A stretch of DNA of 64,000 nucleotides from Saccharopolyspora erythraea (GTDB lineage: Bacteria; Actinomycetota; Actinomycetes; Mycobacteriales; Pseudonocardiaceae): NCBI RefSeq assembly GCF_018141105.1, contig NZ_CP054839.1, positions 2,852,001 through 2,916,000 of the forward strand, given 5' to 3'. Within the stretch, counting starts at the first letter, position 1. The number at the start of each line of letters is the position of its first letter. The position numbers were made by a program, and so were the translations under genes. Positions 29,030 to 38,522 of the stretch are shown piece by piece. The notes below the pieces were generated by a model that saw nothing but the letters and a program-made list of their open reading frames with translations, had not been told where the DNA came from and made no database searches.

Positions 29030-29907
29030 TGGCGCGGGTCCTGCTCGCGAGCTGCGCCGAGCTGCCGGAGTCCGACGGTGACGACACGCCGCTGACCGGC
29101 GCGCTCGCGGAACTGGGCGTTGACGCGGCGTGGGCGCCGTGGGACGACCCGGCCGCGGCGTTCGCCGAGGCCGACCTCGTCGTGCTGCGCGCGACGTGGG
29201 ACTACGCGCCGCGCCGCGACGAGTTCCTCGCGTGGTGCGACTCGGTGCCCGCGCTGGCCAACCCGGCCCCGGCGGTGCGGTGGAACACCGACAAGTCCTA
29301 CCTGGCCGAGCTCGGCGACGCCGGGGTGGAGGTGGTCCCGACCCGGCTGATCCGGCCGGGGGAGCGCCCGGTGTGGCCGGAGGGCGACTTCGTGCTGAAG
29401 CCGGCGGTGGGCGCGGGCTCGCGCGGGGCCGCGCGCTTCGACGCCGACGACCATGACGCTGCCCGGGCGCACCTGGAGATCCTGCACACCGACGGCGGGG
29501 TGGCGGTGCTCCAGCCCTACCAGGCGACGGTCGACGCCGAGGGCGAGACCGCGATGGTGTTCATCGGCGGCGTCTTCTCGCACGCCTTCGTCAAGGGCGC
29601 GATGCTTTCGGACTCCGCCGCGATGGACTCCTCGGGGCTGTTCGTCACCGAAGGACTGCGCCCGGTCGAAGCCGGCCCAGCGCTGCGCCGGGCCGCCGAG
29701 GACGCCATGGACGCGGCGTCGGCGCTGCTCAAGGTCGACCGCGCGGAGCTGCTCTACGCGCGGGTGGACCTCGTGCGCGTCGCCGATGGCAGGCCGTTGC
29801 TGCTGGAACTGGAGCTGGCCGAGCCGTCGCTGGGCTTCCGCCAGACCGACGCCGGTGCCCTGCGCAGGTTCGCCTCCGCCGTACGCACCGCGCTCGCCCG
29901 CCGCTGA
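29029..29907 (+). CDS. ATP-grasp family ligase
   Basis: 292 aa, resembling the DcsG/RimK-like ATP-grasp group. N-terminal pre-ATP-grasp domain (LRATWDYAPRRDEFLAW), then FVLKPAVGAGSRGAARF (ATP-binding lysine and Gly-rich loop) and LLYARVDLVRV...LLELELAEPSLGF, the metal-binding end of the fold. Joins a carboxylate to an amine through an acyl phosphate; substrates unknown. Translationally coupled (ATGA) to the 104-aa protein. Confidence 0.82.
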   Translation: MARVLLASCAELPESDGDDTPLTGALAELGVDAAWAPWDDPAAAFAEADLVVLRATWDYAPRRDEFLAWCDSVPALANPAPAVRWNTDKSYLAELGDAGVEVVPTRLIRPGERPVWPEGDFVLKPAVGAGSRGAARFDADDHDAARAHLEILHTDGGVAVLQPYQATVDAEGETAMVFIGGVFSHAFVKGAMLSDSAAMDSSGLFVTEGLRPVEAGPALRRAAEDAMDAASALLKVDRAELLYARVDLVRVADGRPLLLELELAEPSLGFRQTDAGALRRFASAVRTALARR

Positions 29908-29918
29908 GCCGCGTCGGG

Positions 29919-29940
29919 CACCCGGCCGTTCGGCCGGGTG
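29919..29940 (+). terminator. Hairpin behind the ATP-grasp gene
   Basis: CACCCGGCC-GTTC-GGCCGGGTG, 9-bp perfect stem, 12 bases after the stop codon. Confidence 0.65.
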
Positions 29941-29960
29941 TGCCTCGGGCGCCCGTCGCT

Positions 29961-30143
29961 GAGCCCGCCGCGCCGCCGGACGCCCGCAACTGAGCTGGCC
30001 TCGCCGCCGGACGCCCGCAACTGATGGCCCGTGCCTTCAGACGCCCGCCATCGAACCCCCGTTCCGCCGGGCCCGGCCGTTGAGCCGCCCGCGCCCTCGG
30101 ACATCGGACGCTGAACCGCCCGGGCCGTCGAGCACCCGCTGCT
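29961..30143. repeat. Imperfect 29-31 bp tandem repeat, six units
   Basis: Units begin at 29961, 29992, 30023, 30053, 30082 and 30113. Each starts GA(G/A)CC-like, has a GCC-rich middle and ends in a GGACGCCCGCAACT-like segment. The first two units are most alike; later ones diverge. Lengths of 29-31 break any reading frame, so it is not a protein repeat. It fills most of the 29908-30317 gap. Confidence 0.65.
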
Positions 30144-30317
30144 GACCTGGTCGGCGCTCTCCTCCGCTGCGCGGGAACCGGCCCTTCACCCGATCGCCAC
30201 CGACTTGCGGCGCTCAGGTGCTGGCATCGCCGTTTGCCTTCGCCTATCTTTTCAGCGAAGACTAAAGTCGATCTCAGGGCGCGGCGCCGCGCCCGGCACG
30301 GACCCTGGAGGGCGAGC

Positions 30318-30812
30318 GTGGCCGAGTACGAGCACCGCACCGACCGCCCGGCGATGCCGGAGTGGATCGAGCAGATGGCAGCGCACTTCGAGGCGACCGA
30401 GGCGATGCCGCTGATCGCCGGGCGCATCCTGGCGTTCCTGCTGATCTGCGACCCGCCGGAGCGCACCGCGGCCGAGCTGTCCCACGCACTCAGCGCCAGC
30501 ACCGGGTCGGTGAGCACCAACGTCCGGCTCCTGCTGCGGCTGGGCATCATCTCCAAGACCACCCGCCAGGGCCGCGAAGCCGCGCTGTACCGGGTGGAGG
30601 AGGACCGCTGGCCGCAGCTCGTGCGCCACCGCATGCAGCGCGTGACCGAGCTGGAGCAGCTCACCGAGTCCGGGCTGCGGATGTTCAGCGGCCAGGGCGA
30701 ACGAGCGCGACGGCTGCGCACCGTCCACGAGTTCTACCGGTGGCTCGCCGCGGAGATGCCCGAGCTGTGGCGGCGCTGGGAGCGCGAGGGCAAGGGCACG
30801 CTGCGCTTCTGA
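30318..30812 (+). CDS. MarR/GbsR-like winged-helix regulator
   Basis: 164 aa. Winged helix-turn-helix around AAELSHALSASTGSVSTNVRLLLRLGIISKTTRQG, followed by a beta wing and a helical C-terminal part for dimerisation; this is the GbsR/MarR-like type (PadR-adjacent). GTG 30318 with GGAGG 6 bases upstream. A short dyad around CTTTTCAGCGAAGACTAAAG upstream may be its own operator, but it is imperfect. Target genes unknown. Confidence 0.8.
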   Translation: MAEYEHRTDRPAMPEWIEQMAAHFEATEAMPLIAGRILAFLLICDPPERTAAELSHALSASTGSVSTNVRLLLRLGIISKTTRQGREAALYRVEEDRWPQLVRHRMQRVTELEQLTESGLRMFSGQGERARRLRTVHEFYRWLAAEMPELWRRWEREGKGTLRF

Positions 30813-30829
30813 CGCGCTCCGCGCGGGAG

Positions 30830-31789
30830 TCAGGCCGCGACCGGTGCCTTCGCGGCCGGCGCGGGCTCTGCGGGCACCGGGCCGCGGTAGCGCGACTCGC
30901 CCCACAGCAGCGCGGTCACGATGATCACCAGCGTGGAGCCGGTGACGTGCAGGACGACCAGGACGGCGGGAACGCCGATCGCGTACTGCACCGAGCCGAG
31001 CGCGCCCTGGGCGAGCACCAGCACGCAGGCCGCGATGTAGGCCCGCAGCAGCCCCTTGGTGGGGCGTGCGCTGCGAAGCCACACGCCGAAGACGGCGAGC
31101 AGGCACACGTAGGCCATCACCAGCAGCCCGTGCACCTCGACCAGCCGCGGGATGGGCAGGTCCAGGCGAGGCGTGTCCGGGTCGCCGCCGTGCGGTCCGG
31201 CCGCGGTGACCAGCGTGCCCGCGACCAGCATCGCGGCGGTCACCGCGGTCAGCGCCACCAGCAGCCGCCGCATCGCCGGGGTGATGACCAGCACCCGCTC
31301 GCGGTCGCCCTCGCGGGCGGCCTTGTAGAGGTAGGCCGCCAGCCAGATCAGCACGGCCGAGGCCATGTAGTGCACCGACACGCTCCACCAGGCGAGGTCG
31401 ACCCGCACGGTCAGCCCGCCGATGATCGCCTGCACGACGACGCCGACCGGCATCACCAGCGCCAGCCGGACCAGACGCGGCCTGCGCGGCCGGACCCGCC
31501 ACGCGGCGATGAGGCAGCCGAGCGCGATGAAGCCGATCACGCCGGTGAGCGTGCGGTTGCCGAACTCGATCACCTGGTGCAGCGTCGCGACCTCGGGGTG
31601 GGCGACCGGGACCATGCTCCCCGGGAAGCACTCCGGCCAGGTCGGGCAGCCGAGTCCGGAACCGGTCACGCGCACGACCGAGCCGGTCACCGAGATGAGG
31701 GCTTGCGTCACCATCACGGCCAGGGCGAGCACGCGGACCCAGAAGGTCGCGTTGCGCGGAACTGTGGGGCTGGAAAACGCCGTCGGCAC
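30830..31789 (-). CDS. ctaA: Heme A synthase
   Basis: 319 aa, eight hydrophobic segments as in CtaA/COX15. Converts heme O to heme A. GSVVRVTGSGLGCPTWPECFPG holds the paired cysteines of the first extracytoplasmic loop; histidines in HQVIEFGNR, SVHYMAS, EVHGL and VLHVTGS are the expected heme ligands. GTG start 31789. Confidence 0.93.
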   Translation of the reverse strand: MPTAFSSPTVPRNATFWVRVLALAVMVTQALISVTGSVVRVTGSGLGCPTWPECFPGSMVPVAHPEVATLHQVIEFGNRTLTGVIGFIALGCLIAAWRVRPRRPRLVRLALVMPVGVVVQAIIGGLTVRVDLAWWSVSVHYMASAVLIWLAAYLYKAAREGDRERVLVITPAMRRLLVALTAVTAAMLVAGTLVTAAGPHGGDPDTPRLDLPIPRLVEVHGLLVMAYVCLLAVFGVWLRSARPTKGLLRAYIAACVLVLAQGALGSVQYAIGVPAVLVVLHVTGSTLVIIVTALLWGESRYRGPVPAEPAPAAKAPVAA

Positions 31790-31850
31790 GCAGTCGATGG
31801 TAAGCGCAAGCCCCCTTCACGTTCTGCGCAGGGCTTGGCGACCCAGGGCG

Positions 31851-32702
31851 TCAGCGCTTGGAGAAGACGCCCTGCGGCAACGCGCCCGCGTCCGACAGCG
31901 CCTTGCTGAGCCGGCCCCCGTTCTGCAACAGGGTCTGGGCCTCGTCGTCGGAGAGCGCCTCCCACGGCGCGGCGGACATGGCGTCGGTGTCGGCCTCGAT
32001 CTCCTCGCGCAGAGCCGTTGCGCTCTCGGTGATCGCACCGTCGGCGTCGATCAGGCCGCGCTCCTGGAGCTCCCGGCGAGCGGCCGCCCACTCGTCCTCG
32101 GTCCATCCGCGCGTCTTGAGCGCGGCCTGCTCGGTGAACGACTTCCCGGTCGCGACGTGCAGGACGAGGGCCTGCAAGCCGGTCAGCGCGCCGCGCTGGA
32201 GGGCGGCGATGTGCGCGTCGCCGCGGAACTCCCGCAGCAGCGAGACCGCGTGCCAGAGCCGCAGGTGCGGCTCCTGCGGCCACTCGAGGTCGGCGTGGGC
32301 GGCGAAGAGGGGCTTGCCGTCGGGAGAGCACGCCACCGACGCCTTGCGGGCCAGTTCGGCGGTCTCGGCGACCGCCTCCGACTTCACCTCGTCATCGCCG
32401 AGCATCCGCCGCAGCGCGCCGTCCGCGGCGCCGAAGCGGGCGGCCACGACCTCGGCGGGCGTGGTGATCTCCCAGGCCCGCGGGATGGCCGCGGCGATGC
32501 TGGTGGGACTGAAGTTGTAGAAGGTGGCGCTGACCACGCCGGGGCCCACCGCGCCCATCGGGGCCGAGCGGCCCGCGAAGTAGGACATCCGGCCGCGTTC
32601 GAGGCCGAGACCGGCGAAGGCGTCCGCGGCCTCGGGAGCGAAGTAGATCATCGAGTGCACGAGTTCCAGGGCGGCTTTGCCCTGGCGGGGGAGCGTCGTC
32701 AT
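31851..32702 (-). CDS. SCO6745-family protein
   Basis: 283 aa. Typical family blocks: MIYFAPEAADAF near the N-terminus, MSYFAGRSAPMGAVGP, TFYNFSP, and a C-terminal winged-helix-like part (GWTEDEWAAARRELQERGLID). Widespread in actinobacteria, function not known. ATG start 32702. Confidence 0.8.
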   Translation of the reverse strand: MTTLPRQGKAALELVHSMIYFAPEAADAFAGLGLERGRMSYFAGRSAPMGAVGPGVVSATFYNFSPTSIAAAIPRAWEITTPAEVVAARFGAADGALRRMLGDDEVKSEAVAETAELARKASVACSPDGKPLFAAHADLEWPQEPHLRLWHAVSLLREFRGDAHIAALQRGALTGLQALVLHVATGKSFTEQAALKTRGWTEDEWAAARRELQERGLIDADGAITESATALREEIEADTDAMSAAPWEALSDDEAQTLLQNGGRLSKALSDAGALPQGVFSKR

Positions 32703-32730
32703 GCGCCCACCCTACTGCGGGGTAACTCGA

Positions 32731-33528
32731 TCAGGTCAGCTTCATTGTCCGGCTCGCGACGCCGCCGGCCACCGCGCCCCAGACGACCAGCACCGCGATC
32801 GGCTGCAATCCGGGCAGGGCACCGTGCACGAGCGCGGCGTCCAGCGACTCGGCGAGCGCGCCCGAGGGCAGCAGCCCGGCGATCGCCGACAGCGGTCCCG
32901 GCAGGTCCGACGCGGGCAGCGCCAAGCCTCCCGCGAGCAGCAGCACGAACCACACCGCGTTGGCCAGCGCGAGCACGATCTCCGCCCGCAGCGTCCCGCC
33001 CACGAGCACCCCGGCCGCGCCGAAGGCCAGCGTTCCCAGCACCAGCAGCGGCACCGCGGCCAGCAGCCCGAGCGGCGAGGGCGTCCAGCCCAGCAGCGCG
33101 GCGGCGACTCCGAGCACCACCGCCTGCAACGCGACGACCAGCAGCGTCGCCAGCACGCGACCGCAGGCCAGCACCCAGCGGGGCAGCGCGGTCGCCGACA
33201 GCCGCTTGATCACCCCGTATCGGCGGTCGAAGCCCAGCGCGATCGCCTGGCCGGTGAACGCCGTCGACATGACCGCCAGCGCGAGGATGCGCGGCATCAC
33301 CGAGTCGACGCGCGGCTCCGGCACGGTGCCGATGTGCAGCGTGCTCAGCCCGATCAGCAGCGCCAGCGGGATGATCAGCGTGAGCAGCGCCTGCTCGCCG
33401 TGGCGCAGGATGAGCAGCGCCTCGATGCGGGTGTGCGCGGCCAGCATCCGCCCGGGGCGGCCCCGCCCCGGCGAGGGCCGGAAGGTCCCCGCGGGGAACC
33501 GCGGTGCGCTGTCGGTCTCGGCGCTCAC
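32731..33528 (-). CDS. ABC-2 type exporter, membrane subunit
   Basis: 265 aa with about six hydrophobic segments. GTG start 33528 (VSAETDSAPRF) overlaps the ATPase stop as GTGA. Works with the adjacent ATPase; located between ctaA and mptB as in many actinobacteria, which has led to proposals of a role near cytochrome or envelope assembly, but the substrate is not known. Confidence 0.88.
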   Translation of the reverse strand: MSAETDSAPRFPAGTFRPSPGRGRPGRMLAAHTRIEALLILRHGEQALLTLIIPLALLIGLSTLHIGTVPEPRVDSVMPRILALAVMSTAFTGQAIALGFDRRYGVIKRLSATALPRWVLACGRVLATLLVVALQAVVLGVAAALLGWTPSPLGLLAAVPLLVLGTLAFGAAGVLVGGTLRAEIVLALANAVWFVLLLAGGLALPASDLPGPLSAIAGLLPSGALAESLDAALVHGALPGLQPIAVLVVWGAVAGGVASRTMKLT

Positions 33529-34460
33529 GATCGGAGCTCCCGTCCGGTCAGTTCCAGGAAAACGTCCTCCAGGCTGCGCTTGCCGACGCGCAGCTCCTGG
33601 GCGAGCACGCCGTGGCGGGCGCACCAGGCGGTCACGGTGGAGACCACCTGCGGGTCGATGACACCGCGGATGACGTACTCACCGGCGCGCGGCTCGGTGG
33701 CCTGGCATCCCTCCGGCAGCGCCGAGAGCAGCAGGTCCAGCTCCAGCGACGACTGCGAGCGGAACCGCAGCTCCTGCAGCCCGTCCTCGGGCGCGGTCAG
33801 CTCGGCGGCGGTGCCCTCGGCCACCGCCCGGCCGTGGTCGACGATCACGACCCGGTCGGCCAGCGCCTCGGCCTCGTCCATCAGGTGCGTGGTCAGCAGC
33901 ACGCTCACCCCGTCGCGGCGCAGCGCCGACACCAGCTCCCACACCAACCGCCGCGCCTGCGGGTCCATCCCCGCGGTGGGCTCGTCCAGGAACACCAGCT
34001 CCGGGCGGCCGACCAGGGCGCAGGCCAGCGACAACCGCTGCTGCTGACCGCCGGAGAGCCGTTTGTAGGGGGTCCGGCCCACCGATCCGAGGCCGAGGGT
34101 CTCCAGCAGCCAGGCCGGGTCCAGCGGGTCGGCCGTGCAGGAGGCGACCAGCCGCAGCATCTCGTCGGCCCGCACGCCGGGGTAGGCGCCGCCGCCCTGC
34201 GGCATCACGCCGATGCGGGGGCGCAGCGCCTCGCCCTGCGCGGCGGGATCGAGGCCGAGCACGCGGACCGATCCGTCGTCGGGTCGCTGGAAGCCCTCGC
34301 AGATCTCCACGGTGGTGGTCTTGCCCGCACCGTTGGGACCGAGGAGCGCCAGCACGTGGCCGCGTTCCAGGCGCAGGTCGAGGCCGTCGACGGCGACCGT
34401 GCCGCCGAAGCGCTTCCTCAGCCCACGCAGCTCGACGGCCGGACTGTCGGCGTTGCTCAC
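33525..34460 (-). CDS. ABC-2 type exporter, ATP-binding subunit
   Basis: 311 aa. Walker A LLGPNGAGKTTTVE, signature RLSGGQQQRLSLACAL, Walker B LVFLDEPTAGMDP, then a C-terminal extension of the DrrA-like group. GTG start 34460. Pairs with the following permease gene. Confidence 0.92.
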   Translation of the reverse strand: MSNADSPAVELRGLRKRFGGTVAVDGLDLRLERGHVLALLGPNGAGKTTTVEICEGFQRPDDGSVRVLGLDPAAQGEALRPRIGVMPQGGGAYPGVRADEMLRLVASCTADPLDPAWLLETLGLGSVGRTPYKRLSGGQQQRLSLACALVGRPELVFLDEPTAGMDPQARRLVWELVSALRRDGVSVLLTTHLMDEAEALADRVVIVDHGRAVAEGTAAELTAPEDGLQELRFRSQSSLELDLLLSALPEGCQATEPRAGEYVIRGVIDPQVVSTVTAWCARHGVLAQELRVGKRSLEDVFLELTGRELRS

Positions 34461-34471
34461 GAAATCCAAGC

Positions 34472-36190
34472 CTATGCCGTGACGCGGCGAACACCGCCGC
34501 GGGTGGGGCCCGGCCACGGCACCCTCCCGCGCACCAGCCACACCAGGAGCCCGAAGATCACCAGCGCGGCGGCCACGGCCAGCGGGATCTGGTAGATCCG
34601 CAGTTCGAAGCCGGATCCGGTGGGCGGTACGAACAGCGCCAGCGGCAGGCTGATCACCGCCGCGGCGATGCGGAACCGGTTGTCGTTGGTCGACAGCGCC
34701 AGCGGCACCAGTGCCCACAGCAGGTACCAGGGGTGCACCACCGGTCCGAACAGCGCCAGCGCGCCGAAGGTGATGCCCAGCCCGGCCAGCGGTTCGATCC
34801 GGCCGCGGAAGGACAGCCACAGCATCCGCAGGCACACCGTCGCGGCGACGCCGTAGCCGAGGATCTTGGTGATGACCAGCAGCGCGTCGGTGTGGTTGCC
34901 CAGTCCGAGCAGCATCGAGACGCCGCCGCCGGTCATGCCGATCGCCGACATCGGCGCCAGCCAGGTCTTGAGCCGGTTGGGCACGTCGTAGGTCTCGATC
35001 CAGCCCAGGCCCCAGCCGCTGGAGACCGTGACCACCGTCATGGTCACCAGGAACACCGCGGTCAGCAGGGCGGCGGCCTTGAACAGGTCGGCGTAGCGCC
35101 CGCCCCACCGGCGTGCCACGTAGACGCCGAAGAAGCCCAGCGCGATGAAGCCCGGGGGTTTGATCGCGCCGCCGACGGTCAGCAGCACCCCGGCGACGAC
35201 CACGCCGAGCACCCGCTTCCAGCGCAGGCCCAGCTCGATGGCGGCCAGCATGATGCCGACCATCAGCGCCTCGTTGTGCATGCCGCTGACCACGTGGAAC
35301 AGCACGATCGGGTTCGCCGCGCTCAGCCACAGCGCGCTCACCGGGTGCACGCCGCAGCGGCGGGCCAGCCGGGGGATCGCCCAGATCGCCAGCGCCAGCC
35401 CGGACAGCATCACCACCCGCCACAGCAGCACGCCGAGGATCACGTTGTCGCCGACGATCGAGGAGATGACGCGCCCGAACATCAGGAACAGCGGCCCGTA
35501 GGGCGCCGGGGTGTCCCGCCAGATGTTGTTGACGTTGCTGGTCAGCGGGTGGTCCACGCCGAGCGCGGTCAGCGGGCTGAGCACGTAGGGGTCCAGGCCG
35601 CGGTGGGCGATCTCGCTCTGCGCGAGGTAGGCGTACATGTCGCGGCTGAACAGCGGCGGCGCCAGCGCCAGCGGCAGCGCCCACATCGCGACGGTGCGGG
35701 CCAGCTGCGTCACCGAGACCAGCCGGTTGCTGCCCGGCCACGACAGCCTGCCCAGCCACACCCAGGCCATCACGATCATCAGCATGCCCAGCCAGGCGCA
35801 GGCCATCGCCACGGTCGGCATGCGGGCGGGGAGCCCGATCAGCCGGACGCCGGAGAGCGGGTTGTCCACCGGGGCCGCGCCCGCGCCGATCGCGCCGACC
35901 GCCAGCAGCAGCGAGCCGGTCGTGCCGAAGCGGCGCACGACGTCGAGCCGCCGCCGTTCGGTGCGGTCCAGCGGCTGGGGCGCGCCCGCCTGGTCTGCCT
36001 GCTCCGACCCCGCCGCCGGGCCGCTGCCGGGCGCGGTCTCTCCGGTTGCCTCACCTGCCACCACGATGACGAAGCGTAATCGGGCGACCGGTCCCATCCA
36101 CCGGGCACCGTCCGGGAGGCGCGAGGCACGCCGCTGCGGGCCGCGGGTGGCGCTGTTCACGGCGGGGCGGATGACGGTGAGACGAATCAC
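34472..36190 (-). CDS. mptB: Alpha-1,6-mannosyltransferase, MptB-like (GT-C)
   Basis: Up to 572 aa, start uncertain: GTG 36190, ATG 36097 and GTG 36064 are all in frame, none with a strong ribosome site. About 13 hydrophobic segments; a GT-C fold enzyme that uses polyprenyl-phosphate mannose outside the membrane. Catalytic-type acidic loop in LFSRDMYAYLAQSEIAHRGLDPY; NPIVLFHVVSGMHNEALM and PWYLLWALVPLAL are characteristic. In mycobacteria and corynebacteria MptB starts the lipomannan backbone. Divergent from sufR. Confidence 0.85.
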   Translation of the reverse strand: MIRLTVIRPAVNSATRGPQRRASRLPDGARWMGPVARLRFVIVVAGEATGETAPGSGPAAGSEQADQAGAPQPLDRTERRRLDVVRRFGTTGSLLLAVGAIGAGAAPVDNPLSGVRLIGLPARMPTVAMACAWLGMLMIVMAWVWLGRLSWPGSNRLVSVTQLARTVAMWALPLALAPPLFSRDMYAYLAQSEIAHRGLDPYVLSPLTALGVDHPLTSNVNNIWRDTPAPYGPLFLMFGRVISSIVGDNVILGVLLWRVVMLSGLALAIWAIPRLARRCGVHPVSALWLSAANPIVLFHVVSGMHNEALMVGIMLAAIELGLRWKRVLGVVVAGVLLTVGGAIKPPGFIALGFFGVYVARRWGGRYADLFKAAALLTAVFLVTMTVVTVSSGWGLGWIETYDVPNRLKTWLAPMSAIGMTGGGVSMLLGLGNHTDALLVITKILGYGVAATVCLRMLWLSFRGRIEPLAGLGITFGALALFGPVVHPWYLLWALVPLALSTNDNRFRIAAAVISLPLALFVPPTGSGFELRIYQIPLAVAAALVIFGLLVWLVRGRVPWPGPTRGGVRRVTA

Positions 36191-36221
36191 GTGGCGGCCC
36201 CGCCCTATGGTGCCCGCCGAC

Positions 36222-36242
36222 TAAATAGGTAACATTCGTGTT
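36222..36242 (+). promoter_or_regulatory. sufR promoter with overlapping dyad
   Basis: TAAATA (36222-36227) would start transcription within AACATTCGTGTT (36231-36242), an imperfect dyad abutting the GTG at 36243. This fits a near-leaderless, autorepressed promoter; the dyad is a candidate SufR site. Confidence 0.5.
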
Positions 36243-37061
36243 GTGAAAAACGCCGGAACGCCTCAGCGGGCTGCGGCGGCCGACCAGGGCCCCGCGGCCC
36301 ACCAGGTCGCGCCGGGGCAGCACGCCGACGGGCGCACCCGGCACGCGGTCGCGCGGTTGCTGCTGGAACGCGGGCCGATCACCGCCGCGGCGGTCGCCGA
36401 GGAGCTCGGCGTCAGCCCCACCGCGGTGCGCAGGCATCTCGACGTGCTGCTCGCCGAGGGCGAGGCCTACACGCGGGACGCTTCCGCCCGCGGTCGCCGC
36501 GGCCGGGGCAGGCCCGCGAAGCTGTTCCTGCTCACCGAGGTGGGCAGGGCGCGCTTCGGGCACGCCTACGACGACCTGGCGGTCGCGGCGCTGCGGTTCA
36601 TCGCCGAGACCGACGGGGAGCAGGCGGTGCGCTCCTTCGCCGAGCGCAGGATGGCCGCCCTGGTGGCCAACCACCGCGAGGCGCTGGCGGCCAGCGGCAG
36701 CCCGGCCGAACGGGCCGAGGTGCTGGCCAACGCGCTCACCAGGGAGGGCTACGCTGCCTCGACGCGTCGTGTGGGCAGCGGTGAGCAGCTCTGCCAGCAC
36801 CACTGCCCGGTGGCGCACGTGGCTGCGGACTTCCCGCAGCTGTGCGAAGCCGAGACGGCGGCCTTCGCCGAAGTCCTCGGCACCCACGTGCAGCGGTTGG
36901 CCACCATCGCCAACGGCGATGCGGTCTGCACGACGCACGTCCCGCTCGCGCGGTCCGAGTGCGGCGAGAGCAGTGCGGTAACCGATCCGAAGACTGCCGG
37001 CCCGGTCCCGAAGGACCGGCAGGAGACCGCCCCGATTCCTGATGGAGGGGAGCCCGTATGA
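36243..37061 (+). CDS. sufR: Fe-S-sensing transcriptional regulator SufR
   Basis: 272 aa. Winged helix near the N-terminus ([24 protein letters not shown]) with a basic Arg-Gly wing, and a C-terminal domain with four cysteines (C184, C188, C201, C229); the first three form the Fe-S cluster site of SufR. Represses suf genes when its cluster is loaded. Its stop overlaps the sufB start (ATGA). Confidence 0.92.
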   Translation: MKNAGTPQRAAAADQGPAAHQVAPGQHADGRTRHAVARLLLERGPITAAAVAEELGVSPTAVRRHLDVLLAEGEAYTRDASARGRRGRGRPAKLFLLTEVGRARFGHAYDDLAVAALRFIAETDGEQAVRSFAERRMAALVANHREALAASGSPAERAEVLANALTREGYAASTRRVGSGEQLCQHHCPVAHVAADFPQLCEAETAAFAEVLGTHVQRLATIANGDAVCTTHVPLARSECGESSAVTDPKTAGPVPKDRQETAPIPDGGEPV

Positions 37062-38521
37062 CTGCCGCTGCGGAGCAGCGCACACCCACCACGGTGCCGA
37101 ATGCCTCTGGCCAGCTCAGCCAGGAGGAGACCCTGGCGACGCTGGGCAACTACGAGTACGGCTGGGCCGACCCGGACACCGCGGGCGAGGGCGCTCGACG
37201 TGGTCTCAACGAGGACGTCGTCCGGGACATCTCGGCCAAGAAGGGCGAGCCCGAGTGGATGCTCGAGGCCAGGCTCAAGGCCCTGAAGCTCTTCGAGCGC
37301 AAGCCGATGCCCAACTGGGGTGCCGACCTGTCCGGCATCGACTTCGACAACATCAAGTACTTCGTGCGTTCCACCGAGAAGCAGGCCCAGACCTGGGAGG
37401 ACCTGCCGGAGGACATCAAGAACACCTACGACAAGCTGGGCATCCCGGAGGCGGAGAAGCAGCGCCTGGTCGCCGGTGTCGCCGCCCAGTACGAGTCCGA
37501 GGTCGTCTACCACAAGATCCGCGAGGACCTCGAGGCCCAGGGCGTGCAGTTCCTGGACACCGACACCGCGCTCAAGGAGCACCCGGAGACCTTCAAGGAG
37601 TACTTCGGCTCGGTCATCCCGGCCGGTGACAACAAGTTCTCCGCGCTCAACACCGCGGTGTGGTCCGGCGGCTCGTTCATCTACGTCCCCAAGGGCGTGC
37701 ACGTCGACATCCCGCTGCAGGCCTACTTCCGGATCAACACCGAGAACATGGGCCAGTTCGAGCGGACGCTGATCGTGGTCGACGAGGACGCCTACGTCCA
37801 CTACGTCGAGGGCTGCACCGCGCCGATCTACTCCAGCGACTCGCTGCACTCGGCGGTCGTGGAGATCGTGGTCAAGAAGGGCGCCCGCTGCCGCTACACG
37901 ACCATCCAGAACTGGTCGAACAACGTGTACAACCTGGTCACCAAGCGCGCCAAGGCCGAAGAGGGCGCGACCATGGAGTGGGTCGACGGCAACCTCGGCT
38001 CCAAGGTGACCATGAAGTACCCGTCGGTGTTCCTGATGGGCGAGCACGCCAAGGGCGAGGTGCTCTCGGTGGCCTTCGCCGGTGAGGGCCAGCACCAGGA
38101 CGCGGGCGCGAAGATGGAGCACCTGGCTCCGCACACGTCCTCGACGATCGTGTCCAAGTCGATCGCCCGGGGCGGCGGCCGCACCTCCTACCGCGGTCTG
38201 GTCAAGGTCGCCAAGCGCGCCAACCACTCGGCCTCCACGGTCAAGTGCGACGCGCTGCTGGTCGACACCATCAGCCGCTCCGACACATACCCGTACGTCG
38301 ACGTCCGCGTCGACGACGTCTCCATGGGCCACGAGGCCACCGTCTCCAAGGTCAGCGACGACCAGCTGTTCTACCTGATGCAGCGCGGCCTGACCGAGGA
38401 CGAGGCGATGGCGATGATCGTGCGCGGCTTCGTCGAGCCGATCGCGCGCGAGCTGCCGATGGAGTACGCACTGGAACTGAACCGCCTGATCGAGCTGCAG
38501 ATGGAAGGGGCCGTCGGCTGA
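37058..38521 (+). CDS. sufB: Fe-S cluster assembly scaffold SufB
   Basis: 487 aa. Scaffold subunit of SufBCD. Beta-helix core with [19 protein letters not shown] (conserved Cys), [15 protein letters not shown] and a C-terminal helical part. No intein is present, unlike several mycobacterial SufB proteins. ATG 37058 coupled to sufR. Confidence 0.96.
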   Translation: MTAAAEQRTPTTVPNASGQLSQEETLATLGNYEYGWADPDTAGEGARRGLNEDVVRDISAKKGEPEWMLEARLKALKLFERKPMPNWGADLSGIDFDNIKYFVRSTEKQAQTWEDLPEDIKNTYDKLGIPEAEKQRLVAGVAAQYESEVVYHKIREDLEAQGVQFLDTDTALKEHPETFKEYFGSVIPAGDNKFSALNTAVWSGGSFIYVPKGVHVDIPLQAYFRINTENMGQFERTLIVVDEDAYVHYVEGCTAPIYSSDSLHSAVVEIVVKKGARCRYTTIQNWSNNVYNLVTKRAKAEEGATMEWVDGNLGSKVTMKYPSVFLMGEHAKGEVLSVAFAGEGQHQDAGAKMEHLAPHTSSTIVSKSIARGGGRTSYRGLVKVAKRANHSASTVKCDALLVDTISRSDTYPYVDVRVDDVSMGHEATVSKVSDDQLFYLMQRGLTEDEAMAMIVRGFVEPIARELPMEYALELNRLIELQMEGAVG

Positions 38522-38522
38522 G

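Noticed and set aside
29961-30143. CRISPR array
   Set aside because: The repeats are directly adjacent, without spacers, imperfect, and no cas gene is present.
37058-38521. Intein in sufB
   Set aside because: The protein is continuous at the usual insertion sites and of normal length.
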